64,000 nucleotides of DNA, from positions 1-64,000 of the forward strand of contig JAZREP010000016.1 in the NCBI GenBank assembly GCA_045660865.1, in the 5' to 3' direction. Below, piece by piece: positions 1 to 8,061 of this stretch. The stretch's first letter is position 1. Every line of letters begins with the position of its first letter. A program made the translations under genes and the position numbers. This DNA comes from CAZRRV01 sp045660865 (lineage in GTDB: Bacteria > Bacillota > Clostridia > Oscillospirales > Acutalibacteraceae). The notes beneath the pieces were generated by a model. That model was not told where the DNA came from, did not search any database, and saw only the letters and a list, made by a program, of their open reading frames with translations.

Positions 1-1380
1 GGTGCCGGAAAATCCACACTTATGAAGGTGCTGTGCGGAATTTATAAGCGCGATGCCGGTGAAATCAAACTGTTTGGCGAATCCGTAGACTTTCACAGTA
101 TCAGCGATTCACAAAAGGCTGGTATAAACATTATTCACCAAGAATTGAATATGATGAACCACCTGACTGTGGCACAGAACATTTTTATCGGTCGTGAGCC
201 TCTTAAGGGCGGATGTTATATCGACGATAAAAAAATGGAAGAAGATGCAAAGAAACTCTTTGACCGTATCGGTGTTAATATTGACCCGTCGGTTGTGCTG
301 GGCACCTTAACAGTAGGTAAGCAGCAAATGGTTGAAATAGCAAAGGCTGTTTCGCACGAGTCAAAATTGTTGATTCTCGATGAGCCTACCGCCGCATTAA
401 CTCAGGTTGAGGTTGATGAACTCTTTGCCATTATGCGTGATTTAAAAGCAAAGGGAATCGGTATGATTTATATTTCTCATCGTATGGATGAGATTAACCG
501 AATTTCTGATAGAGTAACCGTTATGCGTGACGGCGAATATGTTGGAACGGTTAACACAGCCGAGACCACTAAGGACGACATAGTAAAAATGATGGTCGGC
601 CGTGTAATCTATGGTGACAAAAAAGAAAAGAGTAACGTATCGCCTGGCGCTGAGGTTGTGCTGGAGGTTAAAAATCTTTGTAGCGGCAACACGATAAAAG
701 ATGTAAGTTTTTCTTTGCACAAAGGCGAAATATTAGGCTTTTCCGGACTTATGGGTGCCGGCAGAACAGAGGTTGCCCGTGCAATTTACGGTGCAGACTC
801 AATTGATTCGGGCGAGATAATTATAAACGGTAAAAAGGTTGATATTAAAGAGCCCAGCCAAGCGGTTAAACAAGGGATTTGTTATTTGTCTGAGGACCGC
901 AAGCGTTATGGTTTGATGCTGGACAAATCGGTTGCAGAAAATACTGCCTTGAGTTCATTGCTCAATTACATAAAATACGGCTGGATTAGGGACCGTAAAA
1001 TCCGTGAGGATTCTGAGCGTTACAATGGAGCGCTGCGCACAAAAACTCCGTCTATGGAGCAACAACTCAAAAATCTTTCGGGCGGTAATCAGCAAAAGGT
1101 TATTATTGCTCGCTGGCTGATGAAAAACTCAAATATATTTATTTTTGATGAGCCTACACGTGGTATTGACGTAGGCGCAAAAAGTGAAATGTACGAGCTT
1201 ATGGAACAGCTGGCTAGTGCGGGTAAATCAATAATAATGATATCCTCTGAGTTGGCAGAAATTCAGCGTGTAAGCGATAGGGTAATCGTAATGTGTGAGG
1301 GCAGAAAAACTGCCGAGCTGGATATTGCCGATGCTACACAGGAAACCATTATGAAATATGCAACAATGCGGGAGGAATAA
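1..1380 (+). CDS. Sugar ABC transporter ATP-binding protein, RbsA/MglA type (5' partial)
   Basis: This is the ATPase of a carbohydrate uptake ABC transporter that energises the permease encoded next. The window opens inside the first Walker A motif (GAGKSTL read from base 1), so roughly the first 35-40 residues are missing. Two nucleotide-binding domains follow each other, as in RbsA/MglA. The first has a TVGKQQ signature and DEPTAALT Walker B. The second has the altered P-loop GLMGAGRTE near residue 250, the signature LSGGNQQ near 359 and DEPTRGID near 382. The degenerate second P-loop is normal for this family, in which only one site hydrolyses ATP efficiently. The permease ATG lies 4 bases after the stop, so the genes form one operon. 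The sugar (ribose, galactose, inositol or another) cannot be read from this subunit. Confidence 0.95.
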   Translation, partial: GAGKSTLMKVLCGIYKRDAGEIKLFGESVDFHSISDSQKAGINIIHQELNMMNHLTVAQNIFIGREPLKGGCYIDDKKMEEDAKKLFDRIGVNIDPSVVLGTLTVGKQQMVEIAKAVSHESKLLILDEPTAALTQVEVDELFAIMRDLKAKGIGMIYISHRMDEINRISDRVTVMRDGEYVGTVNTAETTKDDIVKMMVGRVIYGDKKEKSNVSPGAEVVLEVKNLCSGNTIKDVSFSLHKGEILGFSGLMGAGRTEVARAIYGADSIDSGEIIINGKKVDIKEPSQAVKQGICYLSEDRKRYGLMLDKSVAENTALSSLLNYIKYGWIRDRKIREDSERYNGALRTKTPSMEQQLKNLSGGNQQKVIIARWLMKNSNIFIFDEPTRGIDVGAKSEMYELMEQLASAGKSIIMISSELAEIQRVSDRVIVMCEGRKTAELDIADATQETIMKYATMREE

Positions 1381-1384
1381 GACT

Positions 1385-2629
1385 ATGGAAAAAACAGTTA
1401 TACCGAAGCTAAGCTTCGGCAGACAGTTGCGTAAGTCCGGTCTGCGCACTATCAACACCGTAACTACAAAGGGCAAACAAAATATGATTATTGTAGCGGC
1501 ATTGCTGCTTCTAATCGTTATATTCTCGGTTTTAAACCCTAATTTTATTGCGGATAAATACAACATAATCAGTATGGCGCAATCCTTTGCTCCTTACGCT
1601 GTTTTGGGTCTTGGGGTTACCTTTGTTATCGCAACAGGCGGTATTGACCTTTCAATTGGTACTGTTTGTATCGCAGCCGCTGTTATGGCAGGTAAGCTTT
1701 ACACTGCCGGCAAGGTGCCACTGTGGATGACTATCCCGATTATGATTGGAATTGGTGCCGCTTTTGGACTTTTGAACGGTTTGCTCGTGGCAAAGCTTAA
1801 GCTTCCGGCATTTATTGCAACACTCGGAACAATGATGTTTTCTCGTGGTATAAGCGCTATTTTGGTAGTAGACCCTAACATTTTCTATCCCGGCGGAACT
1901 TGGTTTAACTCCTTGTTCTCTAATGCAAATGGTATGCCGATTGGTTTGTTCTGGGTTATCGGTTTGGCAGCTGTTTGTATGTATTTGATGTATAAATGTA
2001 AGATTGGCCGCTATATTCTTTCTATAGGAAGTAATGAAGAGGCTACACGCCTTTCAGGTATCAACACAGACAAGTATAAGATTATTGCTTATACACTCGG
2101 CGGTTTAGGCGCAGGGGTTGCCGCTATCTTCTGGTCAGCAACATTTACAACAGTTGCTTCTGCTACCGGCAACGGAATGGAATTGGATGCTATTGCAGGC
2201 GTTTATATCGGCGGTACAAGTGCTGCCGGCGGTGTTGCTTCTATTACAGGCTCTGTAATCGGTGCTTTAATGTTGGTTGTTATCCGCCAAGGCCTTAACC
2301 TTGTGTTGGCAACTTTCGAGTTAAACTTGAACTCTACTTATGTTACATACGTATTGACCGGTATCATCGTTGTTGTTGCAGTATTGCTTGATGTTGTTAA
2401 AAACAAGAACGCAGGCAAGGTGAAAATAGAAACCGAAGCCGACAAATATAAGAAAAATGTTAACCTTGAAATATCTGAACTGCAAAACAAGTTGGATTGG
2501 GTATTAGCAAAGAACAATCCCGATTCTAAGGAAGAAAAGAAAAAACAGATAATTGAAATAAAACAACAAATTGCAGAATTAAAGCAAAATGCAAGGGTTG
2601 AATACAAGCGTTTGAAATCTGCAAAATAA
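1385..2629 (+). CDS. Sugar ABC transporter permease, RbsC/MglC type, with charged C-terminal tail
   Basis: Integral membrane channel subunit of the sugar importer. The start at 1385 is preceded by GGAGGA with 8-nt spacing; an in-frame ATG at 1358 lies inside the ATPase gene and has no such site. The 414-residue protein has about ten hydrophobic segments and the family motifs GLGVTFVIATGGIDLSIG near residue 75 and GRYILSIGSNEEATRLSGI near residue 210. The membrane part ends near residue 335, where RbsC-type proteins normally stop. An unusual tail of about 75 residues follows. It is rich in Lys, Glu and Gln, with heptad-like spacing (for example EISELQNKL and IIEIKQQIAELKQ), and is predicted cytoplasmic and coiled-coil-like. 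Its role is unknown. The family assignment is secure; the tail is the odd part. Confidence 0.94.
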   Translation: MEKTVIPKLSFGRQLRKSGLRTINTVTTKGKQNMIIVAALLLLIVIFSVLNPNFIADKYNIISMAQSFAPYAVLGLGVTFVIATGGIDLSIGTVCIAAAVMAGKLYTAGKVPLWMTIPIMIGIGAAFGLLNGLLVAKLKLPAFIATLGTMMFSRGISAILVVDPNIFYPGGTWFNSLFSNANGMPIGLFWVIGLAAVCMYLMYKCKIGRYILSIGSNEEATRLSGINTDKYKIIAYTLGGLGAGVAAIFWSATFTTVASATGNGMELDAIAGVYIGGTSAAGGVASITGSVIGALMLVVIRQGLNLVLATFELNLNSTYVTYVLTGIIVVVAVLLDVVKNKNAGKVKIETEADKYKKNVNLEISELQNKLDWVLAKNNPDSKEEKKKQIIEIKQQIAELKQNARVEYKRLKSAK

Positions 2630-2686
2630 GATTGTATTTCACCTTCAAAAGAAGGTTGAATAAAATTTATGAAAGAAGGTAGTTCA

Positions 2687-3736
2687 ATGAAAAAAGCAAA
2701 AAGAGTTATATCCCTGGTATTATCTATTTTGATGGTGGCTACACTTGCACTCTCTGTTGTAGGTTGTGGCGGCGAAGTTGAAAAGAGCAAGACCATCGCT
2801 GTTATCGCTAAGGGCGAAACCCATGCTTTCTGGCTTTCGGTTAAGGCTGGTGCCGAACAAGCAGCTAAAGAAGCCGGTTACAAAGTAACATTTAAGGGCC
2901 CCCAGAGTGAATCCGCAAAAGACCTACCCTCTCAGAAGGAAATGGTAGCAGCCGCTTTGGCAACCAATCCTGCCGGTGTGGTTCTCGCAACTATCGGTGA
3001 AGGCTTTGTTGATAACTTGAAACAAGCCAAGGATAAGGGTATCCCCGTTGTTCAGTTCGATAGCGGTGTTTGGGCAAATGACGTTGCTGCTCTTGATGCT
3101 GCAAATGCTAACCCCATCATTTCTTCGGTTGCAACCAGCAATAAGCTTGCTGCTGCTTTAGCTGCTGAGAAATTCTTTGCTGCTTTGAAAGAAGAAATTG
3201 CTGCGGCTGACAAATATGTTGTTGGTATCATTCAGCATGATGAAACCCAAACCGGTATCGACCGTGCAGCCGGCTTTGAAGACAAGTTCAAAGAGTTGGT
3301 AGAGGCAGATGCTACTACTAAGGGTAAAGTAACTATTGAGAAACAGGTTAAACCCGGTGACGCTAACAATGCTTATAAAGATGCTTTAGAGGCTCTTTAT
3401 GAAAAAGGTGTAAATGCTATCTATATGTCTAACGAAGGCGTAGTTAAGCAGGTTAGTGATGCTATCGGCGCTGCTTCCGGTAAGTATGACAAAATTAAGT
3501 TCTGCGGATTTGACGCAGGTACAAAACAAATCCAATGGATGAAGAGCACAACCGGTCCTAAGCTTATCGGTTCCGTTGCTCAGGATTCCTTCCAAATTGG
3601 CTATCAGTCAGTTAAACAAGCAATCGCAGCCGCCCAAGGCAAGGAAGTTTCCGACAACGTTGCTATCGAGGGTGCTTGGTGGGATGCTTCTAACGTAGAC
3701 GAAATGATTAAGAACAATCTGGTTTACGAAGGATAA
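2687..3736 (+). CDS. Sugar-binding lipoprotein, Peripla_BP_4 (RbsB-like)
   Basis: Extracellular solute-binding protein that delivers a sugar to the preceding permease and ATPase. The start at 2687 follows GAAGGT by 6 nt; an upstream ATG at 2669 would add six residues before the signal peptide. A lipoprotein signal peptide ends at VVGC (Cys27), so the 349-residue product is expected to be lipid-anchored outside the membrane. The mature part shows the two-lobe RbsB pattern: an AFWLSVKAGAEQAAKEAG helix, GIPVVQFDSG in the hinge region, QTGIDRAAGFED and KFCGFDAGTKQIQWM. Order ATPase-permease-binding protein differs from the common binding-protein-first order. A strong terminator follows directly, ending the operon. 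The ligand is not identifiable by eye. Confidence 0.93.
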   Translation: MKKAKRVISLVLSILMVATLALSVVGCGGEVEKSKTIAVIAKGETHAFWLSVKAGAEQAAKEAGYKVTFKGPQSESAKDLPSQKEMVAAALATNPAGVVLATIGEGFVDNLKQAKDKGIPVVQFDSGVWANDVAALDAANANPIISSVATSNKLAAALAAEKFFAALKEEIAAADKYVVGIIQHDETQTGIDRAAGFEDKFKELVEADATTKGKVTIEKQVKPGDANNAYKDALEALYEKGVNAIYMSNEGVVKQVSDAIGAASGKYDKIKFCGFDAGTKQIQWMKSTTGPKLIGSVAQDSFQIGYQSVKQAIAAAQGKEVSDNVAIEGAWWDASNVDEMIKNNLVYEG

Positions 3737-3749
3737 TTAAACAAATAAA

Positions 3750-3778
3750 AAATCGGGAGCGTTTGCTCCCGATTTTTT
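3750..3778. terminator. Bidirectional intrinsic terminator
   Basis: An 11-bp stem (AATCGGGAGC paired with GCTCCCGATT) with a GTTT loop is followed by a T run on the plus strand and flanked by an A run on the other side. It ends the sugar transporter operon and also serves the convergent minus-strand gene that stops at 3781. Confidence 0.92.
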
Positions 3779-3780
3779 TA

Positions 3781-4320
3781 TTAGTCATTAAATAATGAAT
3801 TGCCGTTAGTGTCTATTCCTACAATCAGCGGCATATCCTTTGTGGTCAACCGTTTTATTGATTCGCAACCTAAATCCTCGTATGCAATTACTTCACAGCT
3901 TGTTACCGATTTTGCCATTATAGCACCGGCACCGCCGATTGCACAAAGATACAATCCTTTATTGCGGATAATACTGTCATATACCGCTTTGTTTCGGTTA
4001 CCTTTACCAATGGTAGCGAACAAACCTGCATCCATTAAACTGGGGGTAAATCCGTCCATTCTGGAGGAGGTTGTGGGACCGCAGCTGCCAATTGCCATAT
4101 TGGGCGGTGTTTGTGTCGGTCCGGCAAAATAAATGATTGCGCCTTGTAATGAAAAGGGGAGAGTTTCACCCTTTTGCATCTGTTCTGCTATGCGTTTATG
4201 CGCCGCATCACGTGCGGTGTAAATAGTGCCGCTAAAATATATAACATCACCGGGCTTTAGCTCTGCGGCTTTAAGTTTTAGTGATTCATTATCTAAATAA
4301 TATGTATTGCTTTGGTTCAA
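3781..4320 (-). CDS. Fumarate/tartrate hydratase-type Fe-S hydro-lyase, beta subunit
   Basis: Beta (C-terminal) part of a class I Fe-S hydro-lyase (fumarase A/B or L-tartrate dehydratase family). It shows the family signature GPTTSSRMDGF near residue 84, GGAGA near 130 and a DLGCES block, and at about 180 residues matches free-standing beta subunits. The catalytic [4Fe-4S] cluster sits on the alpha subunit, so this polypeptide should not work alone. An in-frame GTG exists at 4329, but GAGGTGA at 4332-4326 is correctly spaced for TTG at 4320, which I prefer. No alpha-subunit gene is adjacent: the upstream neighbour is the divergent nusB gene and downstream is a terminator. The partner must be encoded elsewhere or be lost. 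Substrate (fumarate or tartrate) is undetermined. Confidence 0.88.
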   Translation of the reverse strand: MNQSNTYYLDNESLKLKAAELKPGDVIYFSGTIYTARDAAHKRIAEQMQKGETLPFSLQGAIIYFAGPTQTPPNMAIGSCGPTTSSRMDGFTPSLMDAGLFATIGKGNRNKAVYDSIIRNKGLYLCAIGGAGAIMAKSVTSCEVIAYEDLGCESIKRLTTKDMPLIVGIDTNGNSLFND

Positions 4321-4339
4321 GACAGTCACCTCAAACTAT

Positions 4340-4369
4340 AGTATACAACTATTTATAATAAAAATACAA
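4340..4369 (-). promoter_or_regulatory. Promoter for the hydro-lyase beta subunit gene
   Basis: On the minus strand, TTGTAT (4369-4364) and TATACT (4345-4340) are separated by 18 nt. The -10 hexamer lies about 20 nt upstream of the TTG start. Confidence 0.55.
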
Positions 4370-4398
4370 GTATTATTTAATATTTATTCATTTTCGGC

Positions 4399-4427
4399 TT
4401 GAAAAAAACGCATAAATGTTATACAAT
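4399..4427 (+). promoter_or_regulatory. Promoter for the nusB operon
   Basis: TTGAAA (4399-4404) and TACAAT (4422-4427) are separated by 17 nt, about 35 nt upstream of the nusB start. It is divergent from the promoter at 4340-4369. Confidence 0.6.
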
Positions 4428-4463
4428 AATATAAATATATCTTAATGTTATAGTAGGTGTATT

Positions 4464-4859
4464 ATGACTAGAAAAGAAGCAAGAGAACAAGCATTTATAT
4501 TGATTTTTGAAAAGGAAATCTCAAAGCTGGACGTTGATGAGGTGCTTGCAAATGCAATTGAAGCCCGTGACGTGATTACCGATGATTTTTCCTTAACACT
4601 CTTTAAAGGCGTTTTTGCCGAAAAAGAGGCTATTGACAGCGAAATTTCGGCTCATCTTCAGGGCTGGAAAGCAGAGCGTCTTTCAAAGGTTGTTTTGGCA
4701 TTGTTGCGCCTTAGCGTTTTTGAAATGCGCTTTATGGAGGATGTGCCTGCAAGTGTATCTATAAACGAAGCAGTAGAGCTTTGCAAAAAGTATGCTACTG
4801 AGGAAGATACTGCATATCTTAACGGCGTGCTCGGCAGTATTTCAAGGGCAGAGAAATAA
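4464..4859 (+). CDS. nusB: Transcription antitermination factor NusB
   Basis: NusB binds boxA RNA with ribosomal protein S10 and joins the antitermination complex on rRNA operons. The 131-residue all-helical protein starts with MTRKEAREQAF, typical of NusB, and carries the C-terminal block ASVSINEAVELCKKYATEE followed by NGVLGSI. The length matches the family (130-150). The ATG at 4464 follows TAGGTG. It begins a run of closely spaced plus-strand genes reaching to tyrS. Its placement before xseA, xseB and ispA is a conserved clostridial arrangement. Confidence 0.95.
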   Translation: MTRKEAREQAFILIFEKEISKLDVDEVLANAIEARDVITDDFSLTLFKGVFAEKEAIDSEISAHLQGWKAERLSKVVLALLRLSVFEMRFMEDVPASVSINEAVELCKKYATEEDTAYLNGVLGSISRAEK

Positions 4860-4861
4860 TT

Positions 4862-5812
4862 ATGCCTACAACACTTGGAATTGATACCAGCAACTATACA
4901 ACCTCTGTTGCGTTGTATGAGGAAGGTAAGGGTATAACAGCCAATTGCAAGAAACTGTTACCTGTTTCACAAGGCGCTTTAGGTCTTCGGCAATCCGAAG
5001 CGGTCTTTGAACACACTAAGCAACTGGAAGGTGTAGTGCGCCAAGCACTACAAAACTTCTCAGGTAAGATAGATGCTATCGGTGTGTCCGACCGCCCAAG
5101 GGCATTGGAAGATAGTTATATGCCTTGCTTTATGGTAGGTCACAATACCGCTCGTATACTTGGTAACGTTTTAGATGTGCCGGTTTATACCTATTCCCAT
5201 CAGCAGGGTCATATTGCCGCCGCATTGTATTCGAGTGGCAAAACCGATTTGTTGGGGCAAACTTTTATTGCGTTTCACGTTTCAGGCGGCACAAGTGAAG
5301 TGTTGCTTGTAAAGGATGCTTTGCAATGTGAGATTATTTCAACCTCACTTGACTTGAAAATCGGTCAGGCGGTTGATAGGGTGGGTAATATGCTCGGACT
5401 TTCTTTTCCGAGCGGTGCCGCACTTGATAAATTAGCTCAAAACGGCAGTTGTACCAAAAAGGTAAAAGTAACAATGGTTGGTGATAACTGCTCAGTTTCA
5501 GGTCTTGAAAACCAATGCCGTGCTTTGTTTGAAGCGGGCGAAAAGCCTGAAAACATAGCAGCCTTTCTTTTTGGCTATATTACTGAACTTATAGACAAAT
5601 TAACCGAAAGTGCGCTTTTGCGATACGGCGATTTGCCGATAGTCTTTTCGGGCGGCGTAATGAGTAATTCTATAGTGCGCCGCGCAATTTCGAATAAATA
5701 CAACGCTTTCTTTTGTGAACCTGTTTTTTCTTCTGATAATGCATCAGGATTGGCTTATCTTGCAGCGAGGGAGAAGGATGAATTCTTTGATTATCACCGT
5801 TTCACAACTTAA
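4862..5812 (+). CDS. TsaD/Kae1-like peptidase M22 family paralogue
   Basis: A 316-residue member of the ASKHA fold glycoprotease family (COG0533-like). It starts with GIDTSNYTTSVAL, carries the metal-binding HxxxH pattern as HQQGH near residues 113-117, and has HVSGGTSEVLLV, KIGQAVDRVGNMLGLSFPSG and a late FSGGVMSNS block. Canonical TsaD makes the t6A tRNA modification with TsaB and TsaE. This copy sits between nusB and xseA, away from tsaB/tsaE, and diverges from TsaD (for example HQQGH where TsaD has HMEGH), so it is probably a clostridial paralogue rather than TsaD itself. It starts 2 nt after the nusB stop and its end overlaps xseA by 35 nt, showing tight translational coupling. Its biochemical role is not established here. 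Confidence 0.85.
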   Translation: MPTTLGIDTSNYTTSVALYEEGKGITANCKKLLPVSQGALGLRQSEAVFEHTKQLEGVVRQALQNFSGKIDAIGVSDRPRALEDSYMPCFMVGHNTARILGNVLDVPVYTYSHQQGHIAAALYSSGKTDLLGQTFIAFHVSGGTSEVLLVKDALQCEIISTSLDLKIGQAVDRVGNMLGLSFPSGAALDKLAQNGSCTKKVKVTMVGDNCSVSGLENQCRALFEAGEKPENIAAFLFGYITELIDKLTESALLRYGDLPIVFSGGVMSNSIVRRAISNKYNAFFCEPVFSSDNASGLAYLAAREKDEFFDYHRFTT

Positions 5813-6992
5813 TAGATATGCCCACGCATTGATGGAAGAGGACAAACAACTTTCTTCCGTGTTTGTAAAAGGTGAAATTTCAAATCTTAAAGAGCATTAT
5901 GCCAGTGGGCATCTGTATTTCACCCTTAAGGATGAAAACAGTTCAATACGCAGTGTAATGTTCCGTGGCTGCGCCTCAAAATTACGCTTCCGCCCGCAGG
6001 ACGGAATGTCGGTGATTTGTCACGCAAGGGCAGATATATGGGAGCGTGACGGCCAGTTCCAACTTTATGTAAATGATATGCAGCCTGACGGTGTTGGAGC
6101 GCTTGCGCTTGAATTTCAGCAGACTAAGGAAAAACTCGAAAAAGAGGGTTTATTTAGTCAAGAATTAAAGCGCCCTATTAAACAACTACCAAAAATCGTT
6201 GCGGTTGTTACATCTGATACCGGCGCCGCAGTACAGGATATTGTTCAAATTTTGGCTCGGCGCAACCCAATGGTACGTATACTTCTTTGCCCCGTTTTGG
6301 TGCAGGGAAGAGACGCTGTTTCAAGTATGCTTAAAATGCTTGAAAGATTGTATAAGAGAAAAGATGTCGATACTGTTATTATCGGCAGAGGCGGCGGCTC
6401 GGCAGAGGACTTGTCCTGCTTTAATGATGAAATGCTTGCCAGAACCATTCGCCGTTCACCCTTCCCGGTTATTTCAGCGGTGGGGCACGAAACAGATTAT
6501 ACCATTTGTGATTTTGTAGCAGATTTGCGTGCGGCTACACCCTCAGCGGCGGCTGAACTAGTGTCGATAGATATTGGCACTCTTAGGCTTTCAATAGATT
6601 CAGCGGCGGCACGCTTAGTAAATTCGTTTTCAGATTTAATTGAACAAAAACAATTGCAATTTTCACAACTGGCTACAAGGCAATTGTTTCAAAACAAGGA
6701 TATATTAACCGGATTTTGGGGCCAATTGGATAGCTTGCGTTCAAGACTGTTACCGTCTTACCGCTCGTATATCCAAACAACCGGAGCATCTTTTGGCAGA
6801 TTAGTTGGAAAACTGGATACTTTAAGCCCGCTTGCAACCTTATCGAGAGGCTATGCCGCAGTTTATCGTGACAATGACTTGCTCACCGATACAGCGCAGC
6901 TTAAAACAGGGGATAATGTTGCAGTGCGTATGCGTGACGGGCAGTTTACAGCACTGGTAACCGACACGCAAGTTTTTGAAGGGAGAGAATAA
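5778..6992 (+). CDS. xseA: Exodeoxyribonuclease VII large subunit
   Basis: Large, catalytic subunit of exonuclease VII, which degrades single-stranded DNA from both ends. An N-terminal OB-fold (VSQLNRYAHALMEED, then VFVKGEISNLKEHYASGHLYFTLKD) precedes the catalytic region with GRGGGSAEDL near residue 205 and VGHETDYTICDFVADLRAATPSAAAEL near residue 235. A helical region and a closing segment with SRGYA follow. The start at 5778 is chosen because homologues begin with this OB-fold; upstream in-frame starts lie deep in the preceding gene. At 404 residues it is slightly short but complete. It is followed 2 nt later by xseB, encoding its partner. Confidence 0.95.
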   Translation: MNSLIITVSQLNRYAHALMEEDKQLSSVFVKGEISNLKEHYASGHLYFTLKDENSSIRSVMFRGCASKLRFRPQDGMSVICHARADIWERDGQFQLYVNDMQPDGVGALALEFQQTKEKLEKEGLFSQELKRPIKQLPKIVAVVTSDTGAAVQDIVQILARRNPMVRILLCPVLVQGRDAVSSMLKMLERLYKRKDVDTVIIGRGGGSAEDLSCFNDEMLARTIRRSPFPVISAVGHETDYTICDFVADLRAATPSAAAELVSIDIGTLRLSIDSAAARLVNSFSDLIEQKQLQFSQLATRQLFQNKDILTGFWGQLDSLRSRLLPSYRSYIQTTGASFGRLVGKLDTLSPLATLSRGYAAVYRDNDLLTDTAQLKTGDNVAVRMRDGQFTALVTDTQVFEGRE

Positions 6993-6994
6993 AA

Positions 6995-7195
6995 TTGACC
7001 TTTGAGGATAAAATGAAGGAATTGGAAAAAATCGTCACAACCCTTGAAAAAGGCGAGTGCCGTTTAGATGAGGCTATGACTCTTTTTAAGCAGGGTGTCA
7101 CTCTGTCAAAGGAGTGTAGCAATCAATTAGAGCAAGCACAACAGTTGCTTGTAAGTATAGATGATGCCGAACAGTCGGAGGCCGTGAATGATTGA
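6995..7195 (+). CDS. xseB: Exodeoxyribonuclease VII small subunit
   Basis: Small subunit of exonuclease VII, several copies of which bind the long helical region of XseA. The 66-residue helical protein begins TFEDKMKELEKIVTTLE and contains LDEAMTLFKQG, both typical of XseB. The initiation codon is TTG at 6995, preceded by GGGAGAG at 6981-6987. Its last codons overlap the start of ispA by 8 nt, so these genes are almost certainly co-translated. Confidence 0.95.
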   Translation: MTFEDKMKELEKIVTTLEKGECRLDEAMTLFKQGVTLSKECSNQLEQAQQLLVSIDDAEQSEAVND

Positions 7196-8060
7196 GGAGT
7201 TATTAAATCAGCGAGCCGACAAGGTGCAAACCGCCTTATCGGATTATTTGCAACCGCAAAATGAAAATTATGATATAGTAATTGAGGCTATGCGTTATGC
7301 CGCACTTTGCGGAGGTAAACGGATACGCCCTTCGTTGCTGTTGGAATTTTATACAATATTCGGTGGCGAAGAAAAAGATGCAATGCCCTTTGCTTGCGCA
7401 TTGGAAATGATTCATACCTATTCGCTTATTCATGACGATTTGCCTTGTATGGATGATGATGATATGCGCCGTGGCAAACCGTCTTGCCATATTGCCTTTC
7501 CCGAAAATATTGCCTTGCTCGCTGGTGATGCGTTACTGACTAAGGCTTTTGAAATTTGTGCAAAGGCAAACACCGTTCCTACTGCAAATGCTTTACAAGC
7601 TATAGCGCTTTTGGCTGAGCATGCAGGACTTAACGGTATGATAGGCGGTCAGGTTATAGACCTGCAAAGTGAGGGTAAAAAGGTAGACATAGAGCTTGTA
7701 AGTCAAATGTACGCCTTAAAAACCGGTGCGTTACTGTTGCTTACAGCAAAAATAGCGGCCGCACTACAAGGTGTGACAGACAATCGCCTTGATTTAGCCG
7801 CTGAATACTGTAAAAAGGTTGGTCTTGCTTTCCAAATTGTTGATGATTTACTCGATATCGAGGGTACCGAGGAGGAGCTTGGCAAACCTGTCGGCAGTGA
7901 TTTAGAAGAACAAAAATCAACTTTGGTATCACTTGTTGGTGTAAGCAAGGCAAAGGAAATGGTTGTTGAATTATCAGCAGAGGCTAAACAACTGGCTTTA
8001 CAGCTTAACAGCAAAACACTTGCAGAACTTGTAGATTATCTTGTCGTACGAAGGAAGTAG
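7188..8060 (+). CDS. ispA: Polyprenyl synthetase (farnesyl/geranyl diphosphate synthase)
   Basis: Condenses isopentenyl diphosphate with allylic diphosphates to make short-chain prenyl diphosphates for undecaprenyl phosphate and quinone side chains. The first Asp-rich motif DDLPCMDDDDMRRG is near residue 83 and the second, DDLLD, near residue 219. GGKRIRP near residue 43 forms part of the diphosphate site. Length (290) is typical of IspA. The gene overlaps xseB by 8 nt and is followed by dxs after 1 nt, linking chain elongation to the first step of precursor supply. Exact product length (C10, C15 or C20) cannot be read from sequence alone. Confidence 0.94.
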   Translation: MIEELLNQRADKVQTALSDYLQPQNENYDIVIEAMRYAALCGGKRIRPSLLLEFYTIFGGEEKDAMPFACALEMIHTYSLIHDDLPCMDDDDMRRGKPSCHIAFPENIALLAGDALLTKAFEICAKANTVPTANALQAIALLAEHAGLNGMIGGQVIDLQSEGKKVDIELVSQMYALKTGALLLLTAKIAAALQGVTDNRLDLAAEYCKKVGLAFQIVDDLLDIEGTEEELGKPVGSDLEEQKSTLVSLVGVSKAKEMVVELSAEAKQLALQLNSKTLAELVDYLVVRRK

Positions 8061-8061
8061 A

